Below the pieces are notes generated by a model. That model did no database searches. It saw nothing but the letters and a program-made list of their open reading frames with translations, and was not told the origin of the DNA. Source: Marinifilum breve (GTDB taxonomy: Bacteria; Bacteroidota; Bacteroidia; Bacteroidales; Marinifilaceae). From it: a DNA stretch of 64,000 nucleotides. Numbering within the stretch: the stretch's first letter is position 1; every line of letters starts with the position of its first letter. A program made the translations under genes and the position numbers. Shown here in pieces: positions 36,886 to 46,158 of this stretch. The DNA is taken from contig NZ_QFLI01000003.1 in assembly GCF_003202155.1 (NCBI RefSeq), positions 186,001 through 250,000 of the forward strand. The letters run 5' to 3'.

Positions 36886-37559
36886 CTCGCAATGGCAAGC
36901 AATACGCCTAATACAATACCTAAAACCGCTGCAAATAAAACCTGGAAATCTGGTGGCAACAAAAAGGTAATTGTATGGGCTGGAATCCAGAAAAATGGAA
37001 TTGTTTTTTTGAATACAAAGTTCCACTGAACATCCCAGTTTAAATTCACAAAAATATTGGAAAACTTTATTGGACGAAGCAATCCAACAACAGTACCACC
37101 ATTATCAACAATGTGAGTATCCGTAATCTTATGCAGGGTCATCATTACTGGTGCATAAATCAGGTTCATAAAGGCACTAATACAGAAAGCCACCAATAGT
37201 TTTGTTACAGTAAATGGCTGTTTCATTGCCTCAATAGCACCTTCAACTCCAAGGTATGATAAGAAAATTGGAGTGCCGGTTGCAAAAATTACAAATGCCA
37301 ACTTAATGGTTAAACCTAAGAATCCCCATACAATTGCACGAGGAATTACACCAAATCCTTTTTGATAATAGTTACCTGTTCGAATACGCAAGCCGATTAC
37401 CTCACCAATGGTTGCCAAAATTGCAAACTTGATGAAACTTGTTATCATGCCATGCTCCTTATTAAAATCGATATAAAAATCGAAAACAGTTTGAGATACA
37501 AAAAACGGCAAGAACAACAATACGAATCCTAGCCAGAAGATAATATCTTGTTTCTTCAT
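36867..37559 (-). CDS. Mpv17/PMP22-like membrane protein
   Basis: 230-residue integral membrane protein with about five hydrophobic segments and no signal peptide beyond the first helix. The C-terminal half (WNFVFKKTIPFFWIPAHTITFLLP) resembles the Mpv17/PMP22 family signature. Function of bacterial members is not known. It is upstream of flavodoxin but the latter has its own promoter. Its family assignment is moderate. Confidence 0.5.
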   Translation of the reverse strand: MKKQDIIFWLGFVLLFLPFFVSQTVFDFYIDFNKEHGMITSFIKFAILATIGEVIGLRIRTGNYYQKGFGVIPRAIVWGFLGLTIKLAFVIFATGTPIFLSYLGVEGAIEAMKQPFTVTKLLVAFCISAFMNLIYAPVMMTLHKITDTHIVDNGGTVVGLLRPIKFSNIFVNLNWDVQWNFVFKKTIPFFWIPAHTITFLLPPDFQVLFAAVLGIVLGVLLAIASLKSAK

Positions 37560-37648
37560 TGTTTTATAGTTAGTTATTATTTACGAGCAGTTATTACAAC
37601 TATACTAATTGAACAAATAGCATGAGAAAGAATCCCATGCTATTGTTT

Positions 37649-37798
37649 TTATTTTTCTGATTGCTCTGTATAGTTGTCCAGACCTTGAAAGAATCCTGTC
37701 TTCACATCTTTCCACTTTATGACGATCCCTATTAAAAGGATAATCACAAAACTGATCATCATTTTCTCATTCTTATTCAGATCTTTCCACTTTCTCAT
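37649..37798 (-). CDS. Small single-pass membrane protein
   Basis: Possible 49-residue protein with a charged N-terminus (MRKWKDLNKNEK), one transmembrane helix (MISFVIILLIGIVI) and a charged tail. A longer frame starts at 37846 but its extra residues have no membrane or other pattern. No family recognised. Small size makes this uncertain. Confidence 0.42.
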   Translation of the reverse strand: MRKWKDLNKNEKMMISFVIILLIGIVIKWKDVKTGFFQGLDNYTEQSEK

Positions 37799-37906
37799 CA
37801 CATATATATTTAGACTTTTAGATAATAGATGTGAGATTTGAGACAAATAAAATCTAAAAACATTTTCTCACATCTCATCTCTATCTTCTGATATCTATTT
37901 TATCAA

Positions 37907-39967
37907 TTATTCTTTTTCAATTCTGATACGAGCATCAACAGCTACAACCGCATCCTTGTTACCCAATAGTGGATTCAAGTCCATTTCGAAGATTTCAGGA
38001 GCAACTTTCATTAATGCTGCCACACGAGTTACTGCTTCAGCAAAACGATCTTCGTTCACTGGTTCCTGACCTCTTACACCTTTAATGATTCCGTATGAAT
38101 TCAATCCTTGAATCATTTCATGTGCTTCCTCAGTTGAAATTGGAGCAAGAGATGCTTTCACATCCTTCAATACCTCGATAAAGATACCTCCTAAACCACA
38201 CAATACCATGTGACCAAATTTATCTTCACGCTTCGCACCAATGAATACCTCAGTACCGCTAAGCATCTGAGCCAACATTACTGCATAAGTATCTTTAATC
38301 TGCATCATTCTCTTGAACTCAGAACGAACAGTTTCTTCATCCTTCACATTCAAGGTTACACCACCCACATCCGATTTGTGAACTGGTCCAACAACTTTCA
38401 TTACCAATGGGAAACCTATTTTCTTAGCCAAAGCTACGATCTCTTCTTCCGTATCAGCAACACCTTCTTGTGCACGTGCAATCCCTGCAGCGTCTAACAA
38501 GTTGTGAATTTGCTCAGGGCTTAAATATCCGTTATCAGCTTCATCAACAATCTTGCGAATTCCAGCTACATCAACATCTGGTAAAGCAATTTCTTCTGGT
38601 TGTGGCTTTGGCGTATTGTACACTTTTGCCAATGCATTACCAAATACTACCTCATCAGGGAAGTTGATTCTACCTTTAGCCAAGAAGTGCTCAATCTCGT
38701 CCTTCACATTAATTACCGATGGAAGAATTGGATAGATAGGCTTCTTGCACTCTTTCATTTTCTCGTGAAGAAGATCATATACATCATATACTGGGAACAA
38801 TCCCGGGCTACCGAAAATAACAGCCATTGCATCGATGTTATCGAAATCATTCTCACAAGCATCAATAATATCACCCAATTGCTGAGCTGTACCCGTTGCC
38901 AGGAAGTCGATTGGATTTGCAACAGAAGAACCAGGATATAGTTTCTCTAACAGAGCATCAGCTTTAGGACCTTCGATATGAGGAACATCCAAACCGTTAT
39001 TTGAAAGAGAATCTGTCAACATTACTGCAGGACCACCAGCATGAGTGATTACAGCAACATTCTTACCTTGCAATTCAGGATGCATGAAGATAGATGCCAC
39101 AGTTGCCAACTCTTCACGACCGCTACAACGAACGATACCAGCTTTTTTGAACAATGCATCAACGGCAACATCAGAGCTAGCCAAAGCACCAGTGTGCGAT
39201 GAAGCAGCACGACTACCAGCTTCCGAACTACCTGATTTAATCGCAGCAATCTTACATCCTTTGCGAATTAAAGATGAAGCGTGCTTCAATAGCATTTCAG
39301 GCTTATCAATATTTTCAATGTATAAAAGTTTTACCTTCGAACTTGTTTCAGGATCGAAACTTTCATCCATGTGTTTCAAAATTTCTTCAACACCCATTTG
39401 TGCTGAGTTACCTACCGAATAAACGCTAGAGAATGACAATCCTTTAGGAACACCAGACTCCATAATGAATACTGCTGTAGCTCCAGATCCTGAAATGAAA
39501 TCGCAACCTTTAGGATCTAAACTTGGGATTGGAGTGGTGAAAACACCATTGTAGTTTGAGTTTAAAACACCCACACAGTTCGGGCCAATTAATGAACCAC
39601 CAACCGAGTTTACTGTATCAACAATTTCTTGTTCTAGTTTAGCACCTTCCTCGTTTTCTTCGCTAAAACCAGCCGATAGAATAATAAAAGCACGAGTGTT
39701 TCTCTCTTCTGCTAAGAATTTAATTGTAGAAGGACAAAATTTAGCTGCAATTGCCAAAATTGCAAGATCTACATTAGGCAGATCCTTAGGGTCTTTAAAT
39801 GATTTAACACCTTGTACTTCATCCAATTTAGGATTAGCTACATACAAGTCGCCTTTAAAATCTCCATCGATAAGGTTTTTTAAAACCTTTCCACCTGGTT
39901 TTTGCACATCGTCGGAACCGCCAACTACAACTATACTTTGGGGGTTAAGTAACTGTTCGTTTATCAT
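37907..39967 (-). CDS. ADP-forming acyl-CoA synthetase (fused alpha-beta)
   Basis: Converts acyl-CoA, ADP and phosphate to acid, ATP and CoA: substrate-level phosphorylation at the end of fermentation. The 686-residue chain fuses the CoA-binding/ligase alpha part (residues about 1-460, with the phosphohistidine in SSHTGALASSD and GPNCVGVLN) to the ATP-grasp beta part (about 470-686, VMKVVGPVHKSDVGGV and GLGGIFIEVLKD). The order alpha-beta in one chain matches ACD-type enzymes. It suits the thioesters made by the 2-oxoacid:ferredoxin oxidoreductase nearby. A -7 element, TATATTTG, lies at 40007-40000. Confidence 0.9.
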   Translation of the reverse strand: MINEQLLNPQSIVVVGGSDDVQKPGGKVLKNLIDGDFKGDLYVANPKLDEVQGVKSFKDPKDLPNVDLAILAIAAKFCPSTIKFLAEERNTRAFIILSAGFSEENEEGAKLEQEIVDTVNSVGGSLIGPNCVGVLNSNYNGVFTTPIPSLDPKGCDFISGSGATAVFIMESGVPKGLSFSSVYSVGNSAQMGVEEILKHMDESFDPETSSKVKLLYIENIDKPEMLLKHASSLIRKGCKIAAIKSGSSEAGSRAASSHTGALASSDVAVDALFKKAGIVRCSGREELATVASIFMHPELQGKNVAVITHAGGPAVMLTDSLSNNGLDVPHIEGPKADALLEKLYPGSSVANPIDFLATGTAQQLGDIIDACENDFDNIDAMAVIFGSPGLFPVYDVYDLLHEKMKECKKPIYPILPSVINVKDEIEHFLAKGRINFPDEVVFGNALAKVYNTPKPQPEEIALPDVDVAGIRKIVDEADNGYLSPEQIHNLLDAAGIARAQEGVADTEEEIVALAKKIGFPLVMKVVGPVHKSDVGGVTLNVKDEETVRSEFKRMMQIKDTYAVMLAQMLSGTEVFIGAKREDKFGHMVLCGLGGIFIEVLKDVKASLAPISTEEAHEMIQGLNSYGIIKGVRGQEPVNEDRFAEAVTRVAALMKVAPEIFEMDLNPLLGNKDAVVAVDARIRIEKE

Positions 39968-40204
39968 GTTTTGTTGTTAATAGTTTTTCAATTTTCCGAC
40001 AAATATAGTAATAATCTGCTCCTATTGAGCTGATTTATCAAACAATCCGTAAGTAAAATTTACATTTTCGCTTATCAATATTGTTATTTAGAAGCATAGC
40101 TATCTCATTTCCACTCAAACGTTTTCGAATAACACTATATTAAGATTTAAGAGTATTTTATTCCAAATTGTATCCGATGGTACAAAAAGCTAGAATTTTA
40201 TAAG

Positions 40205-40212
40205 TATTTTTG
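40205..40212 (+). promoter_or_regulatory. -7 promoter element of hydE
   Basis: TATTTTTG matches TAnnTTTG. A TTG at 40210 that could pass for a start codon falls inside this element, so the start at 40240 is preferred. No clear -33 element is seen. Confidence 0.5.
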
Positions 40213-40239
40213 TCGGAGAAACAACAGATACAAAATCAG

Positions 40240-41331
40240 ATGTCAAAAAGTATTCAACAGATCCTGGAGCAAGACTCATTAACAAAAGAAAATATAATCC
40301 AATTATTAAAATCTACTGGAGAAGATGAGAAAGCATTGTTTACCAAATCATCCGAAGTAAAGCTTAATTACATTGGGAAAAATGTTCATTTCAGAGGTTT
40401 GGTTGAATTCTCGAACATCTGTAAAAAGGATTGTTTGTACTGCGGAATTAGAGTAGGCAACAAAAATGTTGATCGATACGACATTGCTGACGAAGAAATA
40501 CTAAAGGCAGCAAAATTTGCCTACGATAACAACTATGGCTCGGTGGTATTACAATCTGGCGAAAGATCGGATAAGGAATTTGTTGACAGAATTGAAAATC
40601 TGTTGAAAGAAATTAAGAAGTTGAGCAATAACGAGCTGGGAATTACCATCTCCTTGGGTGAACAGACGAAAGAAACCTACCAACGCTGGTATGATGCAGG
40701 CGCTCACCGATACCTACTAAGAATTGAATCGAGCAATCGTGAGCTATACGAGAAAATTCATCCAAAGAATGAAAATCATGCGCACGAAACCAGATTGAAA
40801 TGCTTGAAATATTTACAGGATATCGGATACCAAACTGGAACAGGTGTAATGATTGGCATTCCATTTCAGACTTATGAAGATTTGGCCAACGACTTGTTGT
40901 TCATGAAAGAATTTGACATCGATATGGTAGGAATGGGACCATTCATCGAGCATGATGAAACGCCATTGTATGAATATCGCGATCAGTTAATGAGTTTGAA
41001 TGATAGATTCAGATTAACCCTTAGAATGATTGCCGTATTGCGTATTTTAATGAAAGACATCAACATTGCATCAGCAACAGCTCTGCAAGCAATTGATCCT
41101 TTGGGACGAGAAAAGGCCCTAAGAATTGGTGCCAACATCATCATGCCAAATATTACCCCAACAAACGAAAGAGCCAACTATTTGCTTTATCAGAACAAAC
41201 CTTGTATTGATGAAGGTGCTGATGATTGTACAAACTGCATGGAAGCCAGAATTAACATGGCCGATGGAGAGATTGGTTATGGCGAATGGGGAGATTCGAG
41301 ACACTATGCTAGCAGAAGGAAGGATGCTTAA
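40240..41331 (+). CDS. hydE: [FeFe]-hydrogenase maturase HydE (radical SAM)
   Basis: Radical SAM enzyme that helps build the di-iron part of the H-cluster. With the start at 40240 it has 363 residues. The SAM-binding cluster is C61, C65, C68 (CKKDCLYC), and the second, non-essential cluster seen in Thermotoga HydE is present as C322-x7-C330-x2-C333. The GVMIGIPFQTYEDL and GMGPFIEHDETP motifs are typical. Upstream starts would read through the -7 promoter element. It lies on the plus strand, 640 bases before the sensor kinase; hydG is on the opposite strand beyond it. Confidence 0.93.
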   Translation: MSKSIQQILEQDSLTKENIIQLLKSTGEDEKALFTKSSEVKLNYIGKNVHFRGLVEFSNICKKDCLYCGIRVGNKNVDRYDIADEEILKAAKFAYDNNYGSVVLQSGERSDKEFVDRIENLLKEIKKLSNNELGITISLGEQTKETYQRWYDAGAHRYLLRIESSNRELYEKIHPKNENHAHETRLKCLKYLQDIGYQTGTGVMIGIPFQTYEDLANDLLFMKEFDIDMVGMGPFIEHDETPLYEYRDQLMSLNDRFRLTLRMIAVLRILMKDINIASATALQAIDPLGREKALRIGANIIMPNITPTNERANYLLYQNKPCIDEGADDCTNCMEARINMADGEIGYGEWGDSRHYASRRKDA

Positions 41332-41974
41332 AAAAGAAAAAGCACAATTCAATAAATTCTAATTGAGTTAATTGTTCTTCAATAAACCTCTACAAGTTTC
41401 ATAGACACATTTTTCAAAAGACAATACTGCTTTTGAAATTAAAAAGTTGCGTTATTCGAGTGGAAAAAGGCCTTTTTAATCTTTTAGGCACGTTTTAAAT
41501 CAAAGAAAATGGCTTTTTAAATTAAAAAGGGGCGTTTTTAGTTTTTGAAAGGCAGTTTTCAATTTAAAATCTACTTTCTAACTCATTTAAAACGACTTTT
41601 TGAATTCAAAAGGTACGTTCTCTTTTGAAAAAAATGGCTTTTTACCTTCAAAAGGCCTTTTTTCATTTGAAAAACGCTTCTAAAAATTTCGAAATGCACG
41701 TTGTCACTCGATTAATGTATGATTTTGTCTTCAAATTTGGCATTGTCAATCGTACAATGTGTCTAAAAAAACTCTCAGCACCATTGTCGTTCGAAAATGA
41801 GTGAAATCATTACTTACTAATCCATATGGCAAAATAATAGATAAAACTGAATTAAAACCTTAACAGATAAATAACAAAAAACCAAGCTGTAGCATGGTAT
41901 TAACACTTTCAATTCCTTCAAAAAAATTGTACCTTAAATGGCATTAGCAGATTATTTACATTTAAAGGAGTATT
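41332..41974. other. Long intergenic region before the sensor kinase
   Basis: 643 bases with no supported gene. The middle is the degenerate repeat array described separately. Downstream of it, CATTGT (41741-41746) and ACAATG (41754-41759) form a short hairpin. A Shine-Dalgarno AAAGGAG at 41964-41970 precedes the kinase start. Confidence 0.6.
41416..41710. repeat. Degenerate ~21-base tandem array with phased A/T tracts
   Basis: About 14 imperfect units of 18-25 bases (mean 21) follow one another. A unit is roughly an A-run, then GGC or GGCACG, then a T-run, then AATTTG or similar; for example AAAAGGTACGTTCTCTTTTG and AAAAGGCCTTTTTTCATTTG. Because units contain an A-tract and a T-tract about half a unit apart, the tracts are spaced close to one helical turn. 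The units are too diverged for a CRISPR array and the gaps carry no unique spacers. Confidence 0.65.
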
Positions 41975-44900
41975 ATGAGATATTTTGTGGTGTTTTGTAT
42001 GGTTCTTTGTATGATTTTACTCCCCAATCATCATTCCAAAGCGCAACAGTATAGCTTCCAAAATTATTCCCTTGAGGAAGGTTTACCTCAGTCGGAAGTT
42101 TTTAGTTTAATTCAAGATCAGAAAGGAAATTTATGGCTCGGCACCAATGGTGGTGGTATTTCCCGCTTCAATGGCAAAGAGTTCATTTCTTACGATCGTC
42201 GTCATGGTTTGGCAGATAATAACATCAGGGCCTTACATCAGGATTCTAAAGAAAACTTATGGATTGGAACAAGTATTGGCATTACAAGCTTCAATGGCGT
42301 ATCGTTTAAAAACTATGGAACAGATGACAATGTTCCGAATGCTGTTTATTTTAGGGTTTTCGAAGATAAAAAAGGCCGAATATGGGCATTGGGAAATGAT
42401 CTAAATAATCGACAGATTATATATAGAGAAAAGGGACAGTTTAAAGACTTTATTCAGGAGCACGAAGACATTCTAAACAGAACCCAGGTGAGAAATATTC
42501 TAATGGATAATGAAGGAACAATTTACATCATTACCATAGATGGTTTATTTGAATTTAAAAATGAAATCCTGTCCAGATCAACACTTAACGATATTCCTGA
42601 ATTTGAAGGACAAATTGTAGTACCAACTTTAGTCGATAATCAAAACAAACTATGGTTTTCGAACTTCATTCCGAATTATGGTTTTGTTTTCTACAAAATG
42701 GTGGATGGGAAACCACAAAAAATTGATCTGCCAAGCAATATCCCTCCTCAAAATATCGGCTCAGTAACACTAGATTCCAATAATCGTTTGTGGATTAGTG
42801 TTTTTGGAACTGGAGTATTGCTTATTGATGAAAAATACAGCAAAATAATAGATGCCAGTCGAGGTTTGATAAACCCGTTCATCAACAATATTGTTGAAGA
42901 CAAGGAAGGTAATATTTGGATGACAACCAGCGGGAACGGTTTGATTAAGTATGGCAATAACAAGTTCCTATCTATTGATTTTACCAATGATGTTGGTGGA
43001 AATATTGTGCGTGCAATTATGCAGGATTCTAAAAACAATTTCTGGTTCAGCATATCAGGTAAAGGAATCGTGCAGTACAAGAGAAATGAACGAAAAGCCT
43101 ATACTCAATCGGATCACCCTGGATTAATAAACATTCGTGATTTTCACCAGCTGTCAAATGGCAATATTCTAATGGCTGGCTTCAATGGTTTAATCGAATA
43201 TAATGGCTCAAGGTTTAAAGAAGTATCGCAGCGATATGGCTTACCTGCGGGGACTGGAATTATTGATATTCTTGAAAAAGATGGCGAAATGTGGTTTACC
43301 ACTCAGGGCTTTGGGGTAGTTCATTACGATAAAAATGGCAGACGAACGCAAATCACTACTGAAAGCCATGGACTAAAGACCGATCAAATCACCAATGTAT
43401 ATGTAGATTCAAAAAATCGGGCATGGTTTTCTCACTTTCAGGGCTTAAGTATGTTTGATAAGGATACCGTTATCAATTTTGACGAAACCAATGGCCTAAA
43501 TTACAAATGGGTAATGCAAGTAACTGAAGATACCAATGGCAACATTTGGGCAGCTACCTTTAGCGGAGGCATAAATAAATGGGATGGAAAAACATGGACT
43601 TACGTAACCACTGAAGAAGGATTGAGTTCAGACATTGCCTACTCTATTCTCACAGATCAAAATGGAACCATTTGGGTAGGAGCTCAAAGCGGTGTTGACA
43701 GAATAAACTATAATGATAGCAGTGCTGTTGAAAGCATCAGGCATTATAACAAATTCGATGGCTTTGTTGGAGTTGAAAATAACGGCTCATGTAATTATAT
43801 CGACAAAAAGGGAAACCTATGGTTTGGAACGATTAATGGCGCCATGATGTTTAGCCCAACAAAAGATGTTATCAACCCAAATCCTCCAATTATTCAATTA
43901 ACTGATATTAAATTATTCTTCCGAAAAGTAAATTGGAGAGATGAAAAATACTCCAAATGCATGTGTGGTGTCAATCCTTGGTTCCCATTACCACAGGATC
44001 TCAACCTCACTCACGATATGCATCATCTTACATTTAAGTTTGAGGCTCTAAGCTATAAAGCACCCGAGAAAGTAAAATACAAATGGAAATTGGAAGGATT
44101 AGATCAGGAATGGTCGCCAGTCAGTGACAAGAGTGAAGCAATTTACTCCAGAATTCCGCCTGGAGAATACACCTTCAAAATAATGGCTTCAAATAGTGAT
44201 GGAAAATGGACTTCATCTCCTTATGAATATCATTTTAAGATTAGACCTCCTTGGTATAAAACCTGGTGGGCCATTAGTCTCGAAATTTTATTGTTGGCAC
44301 TTGTTGTCTACCTAATCATGATGGCTCGAATTCGAAACATTCAACAAAAAAGAATTGAGCTTGAAAAGTTGGTCACTGAAAAAACAAAAGAAGTTCGCGA
44401 GCAAAAGTTCGAAATCGAAGCTCAAAACAAAATATTGGCTGAGCAAAAAGATGAAATTAGCGAACAGGCGCAAAACCTTCAAAAATCTTATATCAACCTG
44501 ATTCATTTGAATGATATTGGAAAGGTAATTACCGCTAATTTATCGGTTGAAAGCATCATCGATACAGTTTATGAATCGGTAAATGAATTAATGGATGCCG
44601 CCATTTTTGGAATCGGAATCTACCAAAAAGAGAGCAATAGTTTGGTCTTCCCAAGAATTAAAGAGGATGGTACAAATCTAGACTCGGTTGAATTCGCAAT
44701 GGAAGATGATACCAGGTTAGCGATTTACTGTTACAAAGAACAAAAAGATGTATTTATTACGGATTTACAAAAGGAATATCACAAATACATCACTAAGATT
44801 ATTCCCGTTGAAAAATCAGGCACACCAAAATCGGTGATTTATTTGCCCCTAAAGGTGAAAAATAAAACAATTGGAGTAATCACTGTTCAAAGCTTCAAGA

Positions 44901-45772
44901 CCAATGCTTATCAGAACTATCATCTGTCGCTTTTGCAAAATATAGCGGTATATGCAAGTATAGCGGTCGAGAATGCACAATCGTACCGAAAAATTGAAGC
45001 ACAAAGTAAGGTATTACAAAGAGCCAATAAGGATATTAGAAAGCAAAAAGAAGAAATTCAGGTAAAGAATGCAGAACTCACAGAATTAAATCATGAGAAA
45101 AACCATTTGATAGGGATCATTGCTCATGATTTAAAGAACCCTCTTACATCTACCATATCGATTACGGAATATTTAAAGGATAAATTAATTTCTGAAAACA
45201 ATTCTGAAGATGTAGAAAATGTATCTTTCATGTTGAAAGCATTGCAGAGAATGAATCAAATGATTTCAAAAATCCTCGATATTGGTGTAATTGAATCAAA
45301 ATCTATCAACTTACAATTGGAAAAAACCAACTTAAAGAAGTTGATTGAAATGGTGAATTTGCATTTCAAGGACCATCTGCAACAAAAACAACTAAAATTA
45401 AATTTGGAAGTAAATGATACCTATGCAATGGTAGATCCAAATTACATGACGCAAGTTTATGAAAATCTGGTTTCAAATGCCATTAAGTTTTCTCCAAACA
45501 ACAAGAACATTCACATTAAAATTTGGGAAGAAGGCGATAAAATTAGATCCTTGGTCAGCGACGAGGGGCCAGGAATTTCAGCCGAAGATCAAGATAAGCT
45601 TTTCGGGAAATTTCAAGTATTAAGCTCAAGACCAACTGGTGGTGAAAAATCAACCGGACTAGGCTTATCCATCGTTAAGAAATACGTAGAAGCCATGAAA
45701 GGCAAGGTTTGGTGTGAAAGTGAACTTGGAAAAGGAGCCAACTTCTACATCGATTTAGAAAAAGCCATATAA
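41975..45772 (+). CDS. Two-component sensor kinase with beta-propeller input and GAF domain
   Basis: Large membrane histidine kinase, 1265 residues. A signal peptide is followed by about 14 Reg_prop repeats forming two periplasmic beta-propellers (about 30-620, e.g. GNLWLGTNGGGISRFNG), a Y_Y_Y domain (about 690-770, SRIPPGEYTFKIMASNSDG), one transmembrane helix (about 770-790), a coiled coil, a GAF domain (about 860-1000), and HisKA/HATPase domains with the phosphoacceptor H1051 (IAHDLKNPL) and N/G boxes (ENLVSNAIKF, DEGPGIS, TGLGLSIV). Unlike hybrid two-component systems it lacks a receiver and AraC output, so its partner regulator is elsewhere. It has a strong Shine-Dalgarno site. It sits between hydE and hydG. 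Confidence 0.9.
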   Translation: MRYFVVFCMVLCMILLPNHHSKAQQYSFQNYSLEEGLPQSEVFSLIQDQKGNLWLGTNGGGISRFNGKEFISYDRRHGLADNNIRALHQDSKENLWIGTSIGITSFNGVSFKNYGTDDNVPNAVYFRVFEDKKGRIWALGNDLNNRQIIYREKGQFKDFIQEHEDILNRTQVRNILMDNEGTIYIITIDGLFEFKNEILSRSTLNDIPEFEGQIVVPTLVDNQNKLWFSNFIPNYGFVFYKMVDGKPQKIDLPSNIPPQNIGSVTLDSNNRLWISVFGTGVLLIDEKYSKIIDASRGLINPFINNIVEDKEGNIWMTTSGNGLIKYGNNKFLSIDFTNDVGGNIVRAIMQDSKNNFWFSISGKGIVQYKRNERKAYTQSDHPGLINIRDFHQLSNGNILMAGFNGLIEYNGSRFKEVSQRYGLPAGTGIIDILEKDGEMWFTTQGFGVVHYDKNGRRTQITTESHGLKTDQITNVYVDSKNRAWFSHFQGLSMFDKDTVINFDETNGLNYKWVMQVTEDTNGNIWAATFSGGINKWDGKTWTYVTTEEGLSSDIAYSILTDQNGTIWVGAQSGVDRINYNDSSAVESIRHYNKFDGFVGVENNGSCNYIDKKGNLWFGTINGAMMFSPTKDVINPNPPIIQLTDIKLFFRKVNWRDEKYSKCMCGVNPWFPLPQDLNLTHDMHHLTFKFEALSYKAPEKVKYKWKLEGLDQEWSPVSDKSEAIYSRIPPGEYTFKIMASNSDGKWTSSPYEYHFKIRPPWYKTWWAISLEILLLALVVYLIMMARIRNIQQKRIELEKLVTEKTKEVREQKFEIEAQNKILAEQKDEISEQAQNLQKSYINLIHLNDIGKVITANLSVESIIDTVYESVNELMDAAIFGIGIYQKESNSLVFPRIKEDGTNLDSVEFAMEDDTRLAIYCYKEQKDVFITDLQKEYHKYITKIIPVEKSGTPKSVIYLPLKVKNKTIGVITVQSFKTNAYQNYHLSLLQNIAVYASIAVENAQSYRKIEAQSKVLQRANKDIRKQKEEIQVKNAELTELNHEKNHLIGIIAHDLKNPLTSTISITEYLKDKLISENNSEDVENVSFMLKALQRMNQMISKILDIGVIESKSINLQLEKTNLKKLIEMVNLHFKDHLQQKQLKLNLEVNDTYAMVDPNYMTQVYENLVSNAIKFSPNNKNIHIKIWEEGDKIRSLVSDEGPGISAEDQDKLFGKFQVLSSRPTGGEKSTGLGLSIVKKYVEAMKGKVWCESELGKGANFYIDLEKAI

Positions 45773-45806
45773 AAAAATGTCCGGATAATCCGGACATTTT
45801 CTTTTC
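45772..45806. terminator. Bidirectional terminator between the kinase and the TM1266-like gene
   Basis: AAAATGTCCGGAT / ATCCGGACATTTT flanked by A and T runs, between two convergent genes. Confidence 0.88.
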
Positions 45807-45808
45807 GA

Positions 45809-46072
45809 TTAAGGTTCAAAAAACATGTGCTGAATCTCAACACCTTCTATTGCATAAATTTCTTTTTCGAACCGATCCATATCTTCTTCTGAACCAATAA
45901 CCTGAATCAATATCAGGCCATAAGGGTGATTTTCTGCATGCTCAACCTCATAAATACCTAATCTGGTTTTTATGGAATTAACATATCGAGCCAGAATTTC
46001 TTGAACGCAGCCATTTTCTTTATCCTTATCGCGGATAAGAATCCCAAAAATTCGAATTGCTGATTTAATCAT
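45809..46072 (-). CDS. TM1266-type putative regulator of the iron-only hydrogenase system
   Basis: 87-residue protein with the beta-alpha-beta ACT-like fold of the TM1266 family, which is found next to [FeFe]-hydrogenase maturases. The start is taken at MIKSAIRIFGILIRD; an upstream start at 46096 adds eight residues that do not match the family. It follows hydG by 86 bases with no terminator between, so the two are probably one operon. The family is thought to act as a small-molecule-binding regulator; this has not been shown here. Confidence 0.82.
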   Translation of the reverse strand: MIKSAIRIFGILIRDKDKENGCVQEILARYVNSIKTRLGIYEVEHAENHPYGLILIQVIGSEEDMDRFEKEIYAIEGVEIQHMFFEP

Positions 46073-46158
46073 CTTTACTGAATTTTGAATTAGCAAATAG
46101 GGCCTTAATAAGTTACAAAAAATGCACTATTTTATAAACTCAAAATCCAATGAATTGA

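Noticed and set aside
40210-40239. TTG start of hydE giving ten more residues
   Set aside because: The TTG overlaps a promoter -7 element (TATTTTTG), so the ATG at 40240 is more likely.
41416-41710. CRISPR array
   Set aside because: Units vary in length and sequence, have no unique spacers of constant size, and no cas genes are near.
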